DNA of 64,000 bases from Streptomyces djakartensis (GCF_014651075.1 NZ_BMWE01000005.1:186001-250000); one strand, 5' to 3'; positions 47,744 through 56,597 are shown, counted from the first letter of the stretch. Notes: generated by a model not told the origin, from the sequence alone. Program-made: numbers and translations.

Positions 47744-48595
47744 ATGCCCGTGCCCCGTTCGGCCGTCTCCGGCGCCTACACCCGCCTGGCCGAGGTCCTC
47801 CCGGGGCTCGCCGTCACCGAACTCACCCCGGACGACCCCGCCCCGCAGGGCGGCGGCTGGATCAGCGCCGCCACCCTCGCCGCCGCCGGCCCCGACCTCG
47901 AGACGTACCTGGCCTGGGACGACAGCCAGATCCGCCGGGACTACGAGCAGCAGGCCCGCCCGGACGTCATCGCCAGCTTCGGCCTGCACCGGTACGCCTG
48001 GCCCGCGTGCCTCCTGATCACCGTCCCCTGGTTCCTGCACCGCCGCGTCCCCCGCTACCCCGTGACGCACGTCTCGTACGACCGCACAGCGCCGGGCCAC
48101 GCCCTCGGCCACCTGGCCGTCCGCCCGGCCGGCTTCGCCTGCCTGCCCGGCGACGAGGCCGCCACGCTGCCCGGCGCCCGGGTCGTCGCAGACGAAGAGG
48201 CCCTGCGGGCCGAGGTCCGCTCGGCGGTCGCCGAGCACATGGAGCCGGTCCTGACCGGCTTCGGCCCGCGGATGCGGCGGCGCGGACGAGCCCTGTGGGG
48301 CATGGCCACGGACGAGATCGTCGAGGGGCTCTGGTACGTCGCCCAGCTGTTCGGCGAGATCGAGGAGCGGCGCGCGATGCGCGAGCTGGAGCTGCTCCTG
48401 CCGGGCGCCACGAAGCCGTACGTGGGCACGGCCGCCTTCCGCGAACTGACCGGCCCCGGCGGCGAGCCCCTGCGCACCCGGGACCGGGCGAGCTGCTGCA
48501 TGTTCTACACCCTGCGTCCCGAGGACACCTGCGCCACCTGTCCGCGCACCTGTGACGCGGACCGGGTCACCAAGCTGCTGGCCACCGCCAGTTGA
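47744..48595 (+). CDS. FhuF-type [2Fe-2S] siderophore-iron reductase
   Basis: 283 residues. The C-terminus carries the FhuF cluster signature: CC-MFYTLRPEDT-C-AT-C (C-C-x10-C-x2-C) followed by PRTC. The central region (WPACLLITVPWFLHRRVP) fits the FhuF/siderophore reductase domain. It probably releases iron from imported ferric siderophore in the cytoplasm. The iron box immediately upstream supports the assignment. No siderophore transport genes are linked here. Confidence 0.88.
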   Translation: MPVPRSAVSGAYTRLAEVLPGLAVTELTPDDPAPQGGGWISAATLAAAGPDLETYLAWDDSQIRRDYEQQARPDVIASFGLHRYAWPACLLITVPWFLHRRVPRYPVTHVSYDRTAPGHALGHLAVRPAGFACLPGDEAATLPGARVVADEEALRAEVRSAVAEHMEPVLTGFGPRMRRRGRALWGMATDEIVEGLWYVAQLFGEIEERRAMRELELLLPGATKPYVGTAAFRELTGPGGEPLRTRDRASCCMFYTLRPEDTCATCPRTCDADRVTKLLATAS

Positions 48596-48822
48596 GGTCG
48601 CACCGCCCTCACAGGTCACGGAGCCCCCTCAGGACCCACCCGCACGGGCAGTTCCATTCGAACTGACCCCCCTCCTTCAAGCGGGCGTTCGAGCAGAACG
48701 CCGCCCTCGGCATTCCCTCGCACTTCCTTGGCGGCCTCTTGCCCCGAAACCCCCTGAGGGCCAACGGGATTGGGCCACTATGGCGGGCGTTACGCCCTAT
48801 CCCAATGCGAGGGACCACCCCC

Positions 48823-49863
48823 ATGAGACTGACCGACATATCGCTGAACTGGCTGCTTCCGGGCGCCGTGCTTCTCCTGGGCATGCTGGCGGCGGTGGCG
48901 GTGCTCGCGCGCGGCAAGCGCTCCTCGGTCAAGGACACGAGCGCGGACGATTCCTGGGAGCGCAACGAGGAGCGCCGCAGACGCAAGGAAGCCGTCTACG
49001 GCACCGTTTCCTACGTCCTTCTCTTCTGCTGCGCGGCCGTGGCCGCCGCACTCTCCTTTCACGGCCTGGTCGGCTTCGGCGAGCAGAACCTCGGCCTGAC
49101 GGGCGGCTGGCAGTACCTCGTCCCGTTCGGCCTGGACGGCGCGGCGATGTTCTGCTCCGTGCTCGCGGTGCGCGAGGCCAGCCACGGTGACGCCGCGCTC
49201 GGCTCCCGCATACTGGTCTGGGCGTTCGCGTTCGCCGCGGCCTGGTTCAACTGGGTGCACGCGCCCCGGGGCATCGGCCACGCGGGGGCGCCTCATTTCT
49301 TCGCGGGCATGTCCCTGTCGGCGGCGGTGCTCTTCGACCGCGCGCTGAAGCAGACCCGCCGGGCCGCCCTGCGGGAGCAGGGCCTGGTGCCGCGCCCGCT
49401 GCCGCAGATCCGTATCGTGCGATGGCTGCGGGCCCCCCGGGAGACGTACCGGGCGTGGTCGCTGATGCTCCTGGAGGGCGTGCGCAGCCTCGACGAGGCG
49501 GTCGACGAGGCGCGCGACGACAAGCGCAAGAAGGACGAGGCCCGGCAGCGGCGCCGCGACCAGCAGCGCGTGGAGCGGGCCCAGCTGAAGGCGATCAGCC
49601 GCGGCCATCGTGGCCATCTCGGCCGCGGCGGCGGCCGGCAGCTGGAGGTGCAGGTGGAGCGCGGCTCCTCGCAGGTCTCCGCGGAGCCTGCCATATCCGG
49701 GCCGGAGCCCCTGCCCGTCCGCTCGCGTCCCTCCCTTCAGCCGGTCCGCACAGGGGCTGACCAGGTGACCGTCGACCTCACCGCGGAGGACGACACCATG
49801 GCGCTGCCGCGCCTCGACTCGCTGGAGCGCAAGCTCAAGGACCTGGAGCAGCAGTTCGGCTGA
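48823..49863 (+). CDS. DUF2637 membrane protein
   Basis: 346 residues from the ATG at 48823, 9 nt after GAGGG. One N-terminal membrane segment (LNWLLPGAVLLLGMLAAVAVLA), then the DUF2637 core of three to four segments (VSYVLLFCCAAVAAALSF, YLVPFGLDGAAMFCSVLAVREA, ILVWAFAFAAAWFNWVHAP, FFAGMSLSAAVLFDRALK), and a charged cytoplasmic tail ending in a short coiled coil (LDSLERKLKDLEQQ). DUF2637 occurs in streptomycete Spd-like spreading proteins of conjugative elements and in chromosomal relatives. No mobile-element genes are nearby, so a chromosomal role is more likely. Followed by a strong terminator. Confidence 0.85.
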   Translation: MRLTDISLNWLLPGAVLLLGMLAAVAVLARGKRSSVKDTSADDSWERNEERRRRKEAVYGTVSYVLLFCCAAVAAALSFHGLVGFGEQNLGLTGGWQYLVPFGLDGAAMFCSVLAVREASHGDAALGSRILVWAFAFAAAWFNWVHAPRGIGHAGAPHFFAGMSLSAAVLFDRALKQTRRAALREQGLVPRPLPQIRIVRWLRAPRETYRAWSLMLLEGVRSLDEAVDEARDDKRKKDEARQRRRDQQRVERAQLKAISRGHRGHLGRGGGRQLEVQVERGSSQVSAEPAISGPEPLPVRSRPSLQPVRTGADQVTVDLTAEDDTMALPRLDSLERKLKDLEQQFG

Positions 49864-49883
49864 CCGGACGGCACACAGAACGG

Positions 49884-49915
49884 AAGGGGACGCGGCCCAC
49901 GGGCCGCGTCCCCTT
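49884..49915. terminator. Strong hairpin terminator after the DUF2637 gene
   Basis: A perfect 15-bp stem (49884-49898 with 49901-49915; in practice a 4-nt loop and 14 bp) followed by TT. Lies between convergent genes. Confidence 0.9.
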
Positions 49916-49920
49916 TTACG

Positions 49921-50003
49921 CTCAGGCCCGCCGCTCAGGCCCCGCCGCCCAGGCCCGTCCGCTCAGGCCCCGCCGCTCAGCCCCACGACTCAGACCCTGC
50001 CAC
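49921..50003. repeat. Degenerate C-rich tandem repeat
   Basis: Five or six imperfect copies of the word GCTCAGGCCCCGCC are strung together between the terminator and the end of the ATPase gene. Probably non-coding slippage sequence. Confidence 0.6.
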
Positions 50004-50486
50004 TCACGCCGCCTCGGCGCCGAGTTCGAACCAGACGGCCTTGCCCACACCGTGTGCCCTGACCCCCCAGTCGTCCGCGAGGGACTCCACCAGGAACAGA
50101 CCCCTGCCGTTCGTACCGTCGTCGGCGACCGGTACGCGCAGCCGGGGTCTGCGGGCCACGAAGTCCCTTACCTCCACGCGCAGTCCACGAGGTCCGACGG
50201 TGGCTGTCAGGACCGCGTCGTGGTCGGTGTGGACGATCGCGTTGGTGACGAGTTCGCTGGTGAGCAGTTCCGCTACGTCCGACTGTCCGTTCTTCCCCCA
50301 CTGTCCGAGCAGTTCACGCAGTGCCTTGCGGGCCTCCGGCACGGCCCGCAAATCCGCCCGCCCGAGTCTGCGCCTCAGCTGTGGCGCCCGCGCCTGCTCC
50401 ATGACGTCTTCGGTCTTGTCCTCCGCCGTCTTCGCCGAGAAGGCCCCGATCGCTATGGGACCGCCTCGTCGTGCCTGCCTCTCCAT
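50004..50486 (-). CDS. RsbW-like ATP-binding (HATPase_c) regulatory protein
   Basis: 160 residues. GHKL-type motifs: LLTSELVTNAIVHT (N-box), VEVRDFVARRPRL, and NGRGLFLVESLADDWGV (G-box). No sensor or dimerisation domain, as in anti-sigma factor kinases and the many orphan ATPases of Streptomyces that pair with anti-anti-sigma factors. Its likely functional context is the PP2C-like protein encoded next upstream on the same strand. Start at 50486 has a poor ribosome site; an in-frame ATG 28 codons later is possible. Confidence 0.85.
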   Translation of the reverse strand: MERQARRGGPIAIGAFSAKTAEDKTEDVMEQARAPQLRRRLGRADLRAVPEARKALRELLGQWGKNGQSDVAELLTSELVTNAIVHTDHDAVLTATVGPRGLRVEVRDFVARRPRLRVPVADDGTNGRGLFLVESLADDWGVRAHGVGKAVWFELGAEAA

Positions 50487-50838
50487 GACCCCCGCCCGCG
50501 CGCCGATGTCGGTTCCCCTCCTGCTCGAACACGTTCACGGGGATCCATGCCCCATCGGGCACGCGGCAGTCATGTCCCGTCGTCAACGACCGGATGTTCG
50601 GCCACGCGGACACGGCCGACGGGCCGGCCGGAGCGGTCGTGAGCGGTACGGCGGCGAGGGGCAGGGGGACAAGAGGGTAGCCGCTACAGGCCCTGCGGTG
50701 GCGTCTGAGCGCCAAAGATCGGACGAACTGCCCATGGCCGACTGCCTTTCCTTCCGTACCCGGCGGAGGGTCGACGCGGTCGGTCCCCCTGCGCGGCGGT
50801 CCGGTGAAGTTGGCCGAACTACGACGGTCCGGGCACCC
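50487..50838. other. 352-nt gap between the PP2C-like gene and the ATPase gene
   Basis: Both flanking genes are on the minus strand. Open frames here have no recognizable family and no ribosome site. Likely holds the promoter of the ATPase gene. No inverted repeats stand out. Confidence 0.5.
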
Positions 50839-52536
50839 TCACCCCTCCCAAACCGCCACCGCCGTACGGTCGTCCGCATAACCCTTGACCCGTACCTGGG
50901 TGTCCGCGAGGAACGCGGCGAGGCCGGGCGGCTCGTCGCGGGACCACCGCTCGGCCAGGTACTCACCCAGTTCGGGTTCGCCGCGCAGCGGGTCGGCGAG
51001 GCCGCCGCTGCACACGAGGAGCGTGTCGCCCGGGCGGGCGACGGAAGCACGGAAACGGAAGGGTTCGCGAGGTGGTTCGGGGGCCGGTTCGTAGGGGCTG
51101 GGCGGGGTCGGGATGCCCAGGTCCATGGTGAGCCGGTCGCCGTCGGGCGTCTCGGTGGGGGGCGATCCGAACCCCACGACCGGTTCGCCCTTGAGCTCGG
51201 CGACCTGCGGTTCGATGTCCCGCCACTCGCCGTCCCGTAACCGGAACAGCCCGCCGGGCCCGACGCCGAAGAAGACGCGCGTACGGCACTGGGGGTCGGC
51301 GGGCAGCAGCAGACAGCGCAGGCCGGCCGTGTACTCCTGCGGGTTCACGCCCCGCTCGGCGGCGCTCGCGCGGAGCCTGCCGAGGCTGCGGTCGGTGAGG
51401 CGGTGCAGTCCGGACTTCAGGTCGGCGCGCCGCCCGGCCCTGATGTCCTCCACGAGCCGCGCGTGACTGCGTCCGACGGCCCGCCCGATCCAGTGACACG
51501 CCTCTGCGGCGGCGCGGTGCGCCCCCGGCGTGGTCCGGACCCCGGTCGCCATGGCCACCAGCAGCAGCGCCTGTTCGCCGGTGCCGAACCGTGCGGTCAG
51601 CAGCGAGTCCCGGCGCGGCTCCCCCCGGTACCGCGCCGAGTCCCCCCGCACGGACACGGCCCGCACCGTGCAGACCCCGTACCGGGCGCCGTCGAGCACG
51701 GTGTCCGCGACGAGGTCGTCCAGCTCATCGGGGTCGGCGAGCGGAAGGGCGGTGGGCTCGGCGTCGTAGGTGGGCGGCCGCGAGCCGACGTGCCCGCGGG
51801 GCCGGGGGGAGGACGCGGGGCGCTCGAAGCCGCGTTGACCGGGCGAGGCGCCGGCGGACGGGGACGGCGTGGGCGGAGGGCCGGCGGGACGGGGTGGTAC
51901 GCGCGGCGGGTCGGCTGGGGCGCGGGACGCCGGCCCGCCGGGCCGGGGCTCGGCCGGTGGGGTGGTGGGGACCCCGGGCGGGGCTCCCGCCATCGTGTAA
52001 CCGGTCGCCTCGGAGCTCGGCTGGAAGGGAGGGGCCGGGGGTGGCGGCGGGACCGTCGGCGGGGCGGGGGGCGTCCGCGAGGTGGGGCTCCTCGTCGCGC
52101 AGGTCTCCCCCGGACCGTCCGAGGGGCTGCCGGGCCCGTCCGCACCGCCCGCGGGTGTCCGCCCGCCCGCCCCGCCTCCGGGTGTCTGCTCTCCTCCCTG
52201 CCGTCGCGCCGCGGTCGGAAAGGTCACCGGGCCCGCAGGCCGCGCCGGCGGCGGTTCCCAGGGCGCGCGCTGCTGGGCCGCGCCCGGGACCGCTGGGGTG
52301 TCCGCGAGGTCTTCGGCCCGAGGCGCCGGAACCACTGGCTCGGAGCGGGCCCTCGCGTCCTCCCGGCCCCCGGAAACGCCCCGCTCCCCCACCGCCCCCG
52401 CCGCCGAGGCGAAGCGGTCGTCGAGGGAATCGGGCGCGGACGCCGGGCCCGTGTCGCCGGTGGAGCCGTCGTACAACTGCCTCCACCAGTCGTCCTCGTG
52501 ACCGTGACCGGTGGGCCTTCCCCCCTGCTGGCTCAT
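50839..52536 (-). CDS. PP2C-like protein with a long proline-rich N-terminus
   Basis: 565 residues from the ATG at 52536. Residues about 50-290 are Pro/Gly/Ala/Ser/Arg-rich and probably disordered. The rest reads as a PP2C-type domain (DELDDLVADTVLDGARYGVCTVRAVSVRGDS, EQALLLVAMATGVR, DTLLVCSGGLADPL, YADDRTAVAVWEG). The canonical PP2C metal aspartates (DG-G and DD-T) are only partly evident: ATGVR replaces the usual DGMGG, while DDRTA is present. It may therefore be a non-catalytic or degenerate phosphatase. Likely a partner-switching or kinase-related regulator. Confidence 0.72.
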   Translation of the reverse strand: MSQQGGRPTGHGHEDDWWRQLYDGSTGDTGPASAPDSLDDRFASAAGAVGERGVSGGREDARARSEPVVPAPRAEDLADTPAVPGAAQQRAPWEPPPARPAGPVTFPTAARRQGGEQTPGGGAGGRTPAGGADGPGSPSDGPGETCATRSPTSRTPPAPPTVPPPPPAPPFQPSSEATGYTMAGAPPGVPTTPPAEPRPGGPASRAPADPPRVPPRPAGPPPTPSPSAGASPGQRGFERPASSPRPRGHVGSRPPTYDAEPTALPLADPDELDDLVADTVLDGARYGVCTVRAVSVRGDSARYRGEPRRDSLLTARFGTGEQALLLVAMATGVRTTPGAHRAAAEACHWIGRAVGRSHARLVEDIRAGRRADLKSGLHRLTDRSLGRLRASAAERGVNPQEYTAGLRCLLLPADPQCRTRVFFGVGPGGLFRLRDGEWRDIEPQVAELKGEPVVGFGSPPTETPDGDRLTMDLGIPTPPSPYEPAPEPPREPFRFRASVARPGDTLLVCSGGLADPLRGEPELGEYLAERWSRDEPPGLAAFLADTQVRVKGYADDRTAVAVWEG

Positions 52537-52744
52537 GACCCTGATTGTCCACCGCAGGGGCGGGATGAACAGGGGGCTTGTGGAAAAACCGGCCCCTTCC
52601 GGCACGGCGAACCGCGCGCCGAGTGAGTAGCAGAACTCCCGTACGAGACCGGGCGTCGGCGGCCGCGACCGGCTGACCTGCGGATCCCGACTCCTGCCAA
52701 GCCCCTGACCTGCGCCTTCTCTCCGTTTCCGGCAGTCTGGTCAG

Positions 52745-53227
52745 ATGGGAGTGTGGGACCTCCTGCTGGTCGGGCTGGTCATCCTGCTCGGGCTGTGCGG
52801 AGTGCTGCTGCCCGCGGTGCCCGGGTCGCTGCTGGTGTGGGCCGCGGTCATGTGGTGGGCGCTGAAGGATCCCCAGCCCGTCGCCTGGTGGGTCCTGGTG
52901 GGGGCCACCGCCCTGATGCTGGTCTCCCAGGGCGTCCGCTGGGCCCTGCCGCCGCGGCGGTTGCGGGCGAGCCGAGCCAACCGGCGGATGCTGGCCTACG
53001 CCGGAGCCGGATCCTCGCTCGGCTTCGTGCTGCTCCCCGTGCTCGGTGCGATCCCCGGCTTCCTGGCCGGCATCTACCTCTGCGAACGCCTCCGCCTCGG
53101 CGGCCACGCCGAGGCGGTCACCGCCCTGCGCACCGCGATGCGCTCAGGCGGCTCCAGCGTCCTGGCCGAACTGTTCACCTGCCAGCTGATCGCGGCCGCG
53201 TGGGTCGGCGCCGTGTTCTCGGGATGA
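52745..53227 (+). CDS. DUF456-family integral membrane protein
   Basis: 160 residues with four to five membrane segments: VWDLLLVGLVILLGLCGVLLPAVPG at the N-terminus (the PAVPG turn is typical of DUF456), WWVLVGATALMLVS, GAGSSLGFVLLPVLGAIPGFLAGIYL, and a C-terminal ELFTCQLIAAAWVGAVF. Function of the family is unknown. No ribosome site before the ATG, so translation may be leaderless. Confidence 0.85.
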   Translation: MGVWDLLLVGLVILLGLCGVLLPAVPGSLLVWAAVMWWALKDPQPVAWWVLVGATALMLVSQGVRWALPPRRLRASRANRRMLAYAGAGSSLGFVLLPVLGAIPGFLAGIYLCERLRLGGHAEAVTALRTAMRSGGSSVLAELFTCQLIAAAWVGAVFSG

Positions 53228-53243
53228 ATGACACGGGATGAAT

Positions 53244-53255
53244 CACACCGGTGTG
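53244..53255. terminator. Palindrome CACACCGGTGTG between convergent genes
   Basis: Perfect 12-bp palindrome in the 43-bp gap between the DUF456 gene and the Ogt gene, preceded by a tandem 14-bp repeat (CGGGATGAAT-ACAC-like, 53220-53248). Could serve as a weak bidirectional terminator or a protein-binding site. Confidence 0.35.
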
Positions 53256-53270
53256 CATGACACACGGTGC

Positions 53271-53756
53271 CTACAGCACGCCCTCGTGCGTCAGCAGCAG
53301 CACCTTCCGCTCCAGGCCGCCCGCGTAGCCCGTCAGCGTGCCGTCCGCGCCGATCACCCGATGACACGGCCGGACGACCAGCAGCGGATTGGCGCCGATC
53401 GCCCCGCCGACGGCCCGAACCGCCGCCCTGGGCGCTCCGACGCGCGCCGCGATCTCCCCGTAGGTCACGGTGGAGCCGTACGGGATGTCGTCCAGCGCGG
53501 CCCAGACCTTCTCCCGGAAGGCGGTGCCCTCGGTGCGCCAGCCCAGCCGGAACTCCTTCAGTTCCCCGGCGAAGTAGGCGGTGAGCTGTTCCTCGGCCTC
53601 GCGGAAGGGCCCGCGGTCCCGCCGCCAGTCGTTCCCGGGCACCCGCCCGCCCTTCTGCCCGGGCACGGACAGCGAGGTCAGCTCGCCGTCCGGGGCGGCG
53701 GTGAGGAGGAGCGGCCCGAGCGGGGAGGCCACGCTCGTCCAGTACGTCGAGGTCAT
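53271..53756 (-). CDS. ogt: Methylated-DNA-protein cysteine S-methyltransferase (Ogt type)
   Basis: 161 residues. Active-site motif PCHRV at 130-134 with acceptor C131, preceded by GEIAARVGAPRAAVRAVGGAIGANP (helix-turn-helix and asparagine hinge). Irreversibly removes alkyl groups from O6-alkylguanine. Its ATG shares a base with the stop of the Ada-AlkA fusion gene (TGATG), giving a two-gene alkylation-repair operon. Confidence 0.95.
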   Translation of the reverse strand: MTSTYWTSVASPLGPLLLTAAPDGELTSLSVPGQKGGRVPGNDWRRDRGPFREAEEQLTAYFAGELKEFRLGWRTEGTAFREKVWAALDDIPYGSTVTYGEIAARVGAPRAAVRAVGGAIGANPLLVVRPCHRVIGADGTLTGYAGGLERKVLLLTHEGVL

Positions 53757-55171
53757 CACAACTCCCACTTCCCTGCGGCACGCAGGTGGTTCAGGGCGTA
53801 CGAGCGCCAGGGGCGCCAGCTGTCGGGGGCGTCGGCTCCGGGGGGAGCCACGTCGGGGTCGCCGAGGGCGCGGGTGCGGATCTCGGCGATCGTGCGGGCG
53901 TCCAGGCCGGGCACGGCACGCAGGGCTTCCTGCGCGTCGTCCCGGTCGGCGCCCGGGTCCAGGCGTACGGCGTGGTCGGCCAGGGCGGTGGCGAGCGCGC
54001 CGAGGGTGCCGCCGGGCTGGCTCCCGGCGAGGGCGGCGGGCTCGGGGAAGAGGTGGGTGAGGCTGCCGCAGGGTGCGTCGAGGGCCTTGCCGTGGCGCCG
54101 CACCAGCCGTTCCGCCTCCGCCCGGCCGGTCAGCGCGCGGATCGCGAGTTCCTCCGGGTCGGCGGCGCCGGGCGAGCGCAGGCCCGGCCGGGCGGCGACC
54201 AGGGGGGCCAGTCCCGGGTCGGCGGCGAGGCGCTCGTCGACGGCGTAGGGGTCGGCGTCGAGGTCGAACAGCCGGCGCAGCCGTTGTACGGCGGTGGTGA
54301 GGTCGCGGGGGTCGGTGAGGTGCAGCCGGGCGTCGAGCCAGCCGCCCGGGCGGGCGCCGAGCCCGGTCCGCGCGGCGCCGGGCCGCTCGTCGACGGCGAC
54401 GATGCCGGTGCCGTACGGGAGGCGGAGCGTGCGCCGGTAGGTGCGCGCGCCGGGCGGGCCGCTCATGTCCTCGATGCCGGGCACGGCCTCGTGTTCCAGC
54501 AGGTCGAAGACGGGGCCCGCCTGGTACGGGCCGCGGTGGGCGAGCCGTAGCGGGATGCCGGCGTCCGGGGTGGCGGTACGCCGGCCCCGGCCGCTGCCCC
54601 GCGCGGCGGCGGCGCGCAGCTCGCTCGGTGTCGACGCGTACACGGCGCGGATCGTGTCGTTGAACTGCCGCACGCTGGCGAAGCCGGACGCGAACGCGAT
54701 CTCGGTGATCGGCAGCTCGGTCGTCTGCACCAGGACGCGCGCGGTGTGGGCCCGCTGGGCACGGGCGAGGGCGACCGGCCCGGCGCCGAGCTCGGCGGTG
54801 AGCTGCCGCTGCACCTGCCGTGCGCTGTAGCCGAGCCGTCCGGCGAGACCGGCGACGCCCTCCCGGTCCACCACGCCGTCGGCGATGAGCCGCATGGCCC
54901 GGCCCACCACGTCCGCGCGGACGTTCCACTCGGCGGAGCCGGGCACGGCGTCCGGGCGGCACCGCCGGCAGGCCCGGAATCCGGAGCCCTGCGCGGCGGC
55001 GGCCGTGGCGAAGAACCGTACGTTGGCCCGCTTCGGGGTGACCGCGGGGCAGCTGGGCCGGCAGTAGATGCCGGTCGTCTCGACGGCGAAGAAGAAGGCG
55101 CCGTCGAAACGCCCGTCCCGGCTGCGTACGGCTTCGTACCTGGGGTCTTCCGTGGTGGCTTCGTCCCTCAC
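53756..55171 (-). CDS. Ada N-terminal / AraC / AlkA fusion protein (adaptive-response regulator and 3-methyladenine glycosylase)
   Basis: 471 residues from the GTG at 55171; an ATG at 55222 is an alternative. Residues 1-75 are the Ada zinc domain with C37, C41, C68 and C71 matching Ada C38, C42, C69 and C72, so methylphosphotriester sensing is retained. Residues about 85-185 are an AraC-type DNA-binding domain (GVAGLAGRLGYSARQVQRQL, PITEIAFASGFASVRQFNDTIR). Residues about 200-471 are the AlkA N-terminal and HhH-GPD domains, ending WRPWRSYALNHLRAAG. The stretch between the HhH helix (VPGLDARTIAEIRTRALGDPDV) and WRPWRS is short, so the equivalent of the AlkA catalytic aspartate is uncertain. 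Induces and executes alkylation repair with Ogt. Confidence 0.88.
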   Translation of the reverse strand: MRDEATTEDPRYEAVRSRDGRFDGAFFFAVETTGIYCRPSCPAVTPKRANVRFFATAAAAQGSGFRACRRCRPDAVPGSAEWNVRADVVGRAMRLIADGVVDREGVAGLAGRLGYSARQVQRQLTAELGAGPVALARAQRAHTARVLVQTTELPITEIAFASGFASVRQFNDTIRAVYASTPSELRAAAARGSGRGRRTATPDAGIPLRLAHRGPYQAGPVFDLLEHEAVPGIEDMSGPPGARTYRRTLRLPYGTGIVAVDERPGAARTGLGARPGGWLDARLHLTDPRDLTTAVQRLRRLFDLDADPYAVDERLAADPGLAPLVAARPGLRSPGAADPEELAIRALTGRAEAERLVRRHGKALDAPCGSLTHLFPEPAALAGSQPGGTLGALATALADHAVRLDPGADRDDAQEALRAVPGLDARTIAEIRTRALGDPDVAPPGADAPDSWRPWRSYALNHLRAAGKWEL

Positions 55172-55277
55172 AGGGCCCAGTCTCCGCCGTCGGCCGGGAT
55201 GCCGCTGGCGGAAATCGGACATGACGTCGACGGACTCGTCCCCGGTCTGCCCGGCCGGCCGCCGCGAGAGAGCCCGG

Positions 55278-56384
55278 CTACGAGCGCCGGCGCGGACCGC
55301 GCTTCGCCTCCATCGCGGCCCGTCCGATCGCCCCCTTCCTCTTCCAGTCCTTGCGGATCTCGGCCCGCAGCCGCGCGTCCGTCTTGGCGACGATGCGCTG
55401 GTTCTCCCGCAGGAGCTTGCGGTAGCTGGCCAGTCGTCGTTCAGGCAGCTCGCCGGAGTCGATGGCGGCCAGTACGGCACAGCCCGGTTCGGCCTCGTGG
55501 GCGCAGTCGTGGAAGCGGCACCGCTCGGCCAGTTCCTCGATCTCGGAGAACACCTGCCCGACGCCGGTCCCGGCGTCCCAGAGCCCGACCCCCCGCAGCC
55601 CAGGGGTGTCGATCAGGACGCCACCGCCGGGCAGGGCGAGCAGGTTGCGGGTGGTGGTGGTGTGGCGACCCTTGCCGTCGACGTCCCGGGTGGCCTGGAC
55701 CGTCATGACGTCCTCGCCGAGCAGCGCGTTGGCGAGGGTCGACTTGCCCGCGCCGGACTGCCCCAGCAGCACGGACGTCCCGCCGGCGACGATCGCGGCG
55801 ACCACGTCGAGCCCCTCTCCGCCGAGGGCGCTCACGGGCACCACCGGCACGCCGGGCGCGCTGGTCTCCACGTCCTGGACGAGGTGGGAGCGGGTCACGG
55901 CGTCGGGGACGAGGTCGGCCTTGCTGAGGACGACGACGGGCTGCGCTCCGGACTCCCAGGCGAGCGCGAGGAACCGCTCGATGCGGCCGAGGTCGAGCTC
56001 GACGGCGAGGGACACGGCGACGATGGCGTGGTCGACGTTGGCGGCGAGGATCTGCCCCTCGGACCGCTTGGAGGAGGTGGAGCGGACGAAGGCGGTGCGG
56101 CGCGGCAGGCAGGTGCGGACGTAGCGCGGGTTGCCGCCGGGTTCGACGGCGACCCAGTCACCGGTGCAGACGACCCGCAGGGGGTCGTGCGGGGTGACGA
56201 ACGCGGTGTCGGCCCGCAGCACGCCGTCGGCGGTGACGACGTCGCACTGCCCGCGGTCGACCCGGATCACGCGTCCGGGCAGCAGTCCTTCGGATGAGTG
56301 GGGGGCGAACTCCTTCGCCCATGCGTCGTCCCAGCCGTAGGGGGCGAGCGCGGAGGAAACGGATGCGGCAGAGCTGGAAGTCAA
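55278..56384 (-). CDS. rsgA: Ribosome small-subunit-dependent GTPase RsgA
   Basis: 368 residues from a TTG at 56384, with GGAAGGG upstream. OB-fold N-terminus, then a circularly permuted GTPase: G4 SKAD (154-157), G1 GQSGAGKST (208-216), G3 DTPG (259-262), and a C-terminal zinc site (C289, C294, H296, C302). RsgA checks late 30S assembly. Preceded at 49 nt by a 22-codon ORF with a perfect ribosome site. Confidence 0.93.
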   Translation of the reverse strand: MTSSSAASVSSALAPYGWDDAWAKEFAPHSSEGLLPGRVIRVDRGQCDVVTADGVLRADTAFVTPHDPLRVVCTGDWVAVEPGGNPRYVRTCLPRRTAFVRSTSSKRSEGQILAANVDHAIVAVSLAVELDLGRIERFLALAWESGAQPVVVLSKADLVPDAVTRSHLVQDVETSAPGVPVVPVSALGGEGLDVVAAIVAGGTSVLLGQSGAGKSTLANALLGEDVMTVQATRDVDGKGRHTTTTRNLLALPGGGVLIDTPGLRGVGLWDAGTGVGQVFSEIEELAERCRFHDCAHEAEPGCAVLAAIDSGELPERRLASYRKLLRENQRIVAKTDARLRAEIRKDWKRKGAIGRAAMEAKRGPRRRS

Positions 56385-56432
56385 GGGTGACCCTTCCCAA
56401 GGTCGGCCCCCGGCCCCGAGAAGTCGGTCGGA

Positions 56433-56501
56433 TCAGCCGGCGGCCACGGAGGTGGACTTGATGAACTGGATGCGGGCAGCACTCGTCGCAATGACAGCCA
56501 T
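56433..56501 (-). CDS. 22-residue small ORF upstream of rsgA
   Basis: ATG at 56501 is preceded by AGGAGG with 9-nt spacing; the ORF ends with TGA at 56433-56435, 49 nt before the rsgA start. The peptide begins MAVIATSAARIQF, continues with IKSTSV and ends in Ala-Ala-Gly; it is mildly amphipathic with two basic residues. It lacks the HIDL/SALC pattern of known streptomycete leader peptides. It could be a regulatory upstream ORF or a true microprotein. The ribosome site is better than that of rsgA itself. Confidence 0.6.
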   Translation of the reverse strand: MAVIATSAARIQFIKSTSVAAG

Positions 56502-56597
56502 CGGTCGACACCTCCTCGTTCCTCGACTCGTTGGAGAACTCTTCGCGGAAGGGTTCTCTGAACCGCCGTAACGCTATCCCGTCACGGCGGCGTCGCG

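Noticed and set aside
48823..49863. Integrated conjugative element, suggested by the DUF2637 (Spd-like) protein
   Set aside because: No integrase, Tra, Kor or attachment-site tRNA was seen nearby. The gene stands alone with its own terminator.
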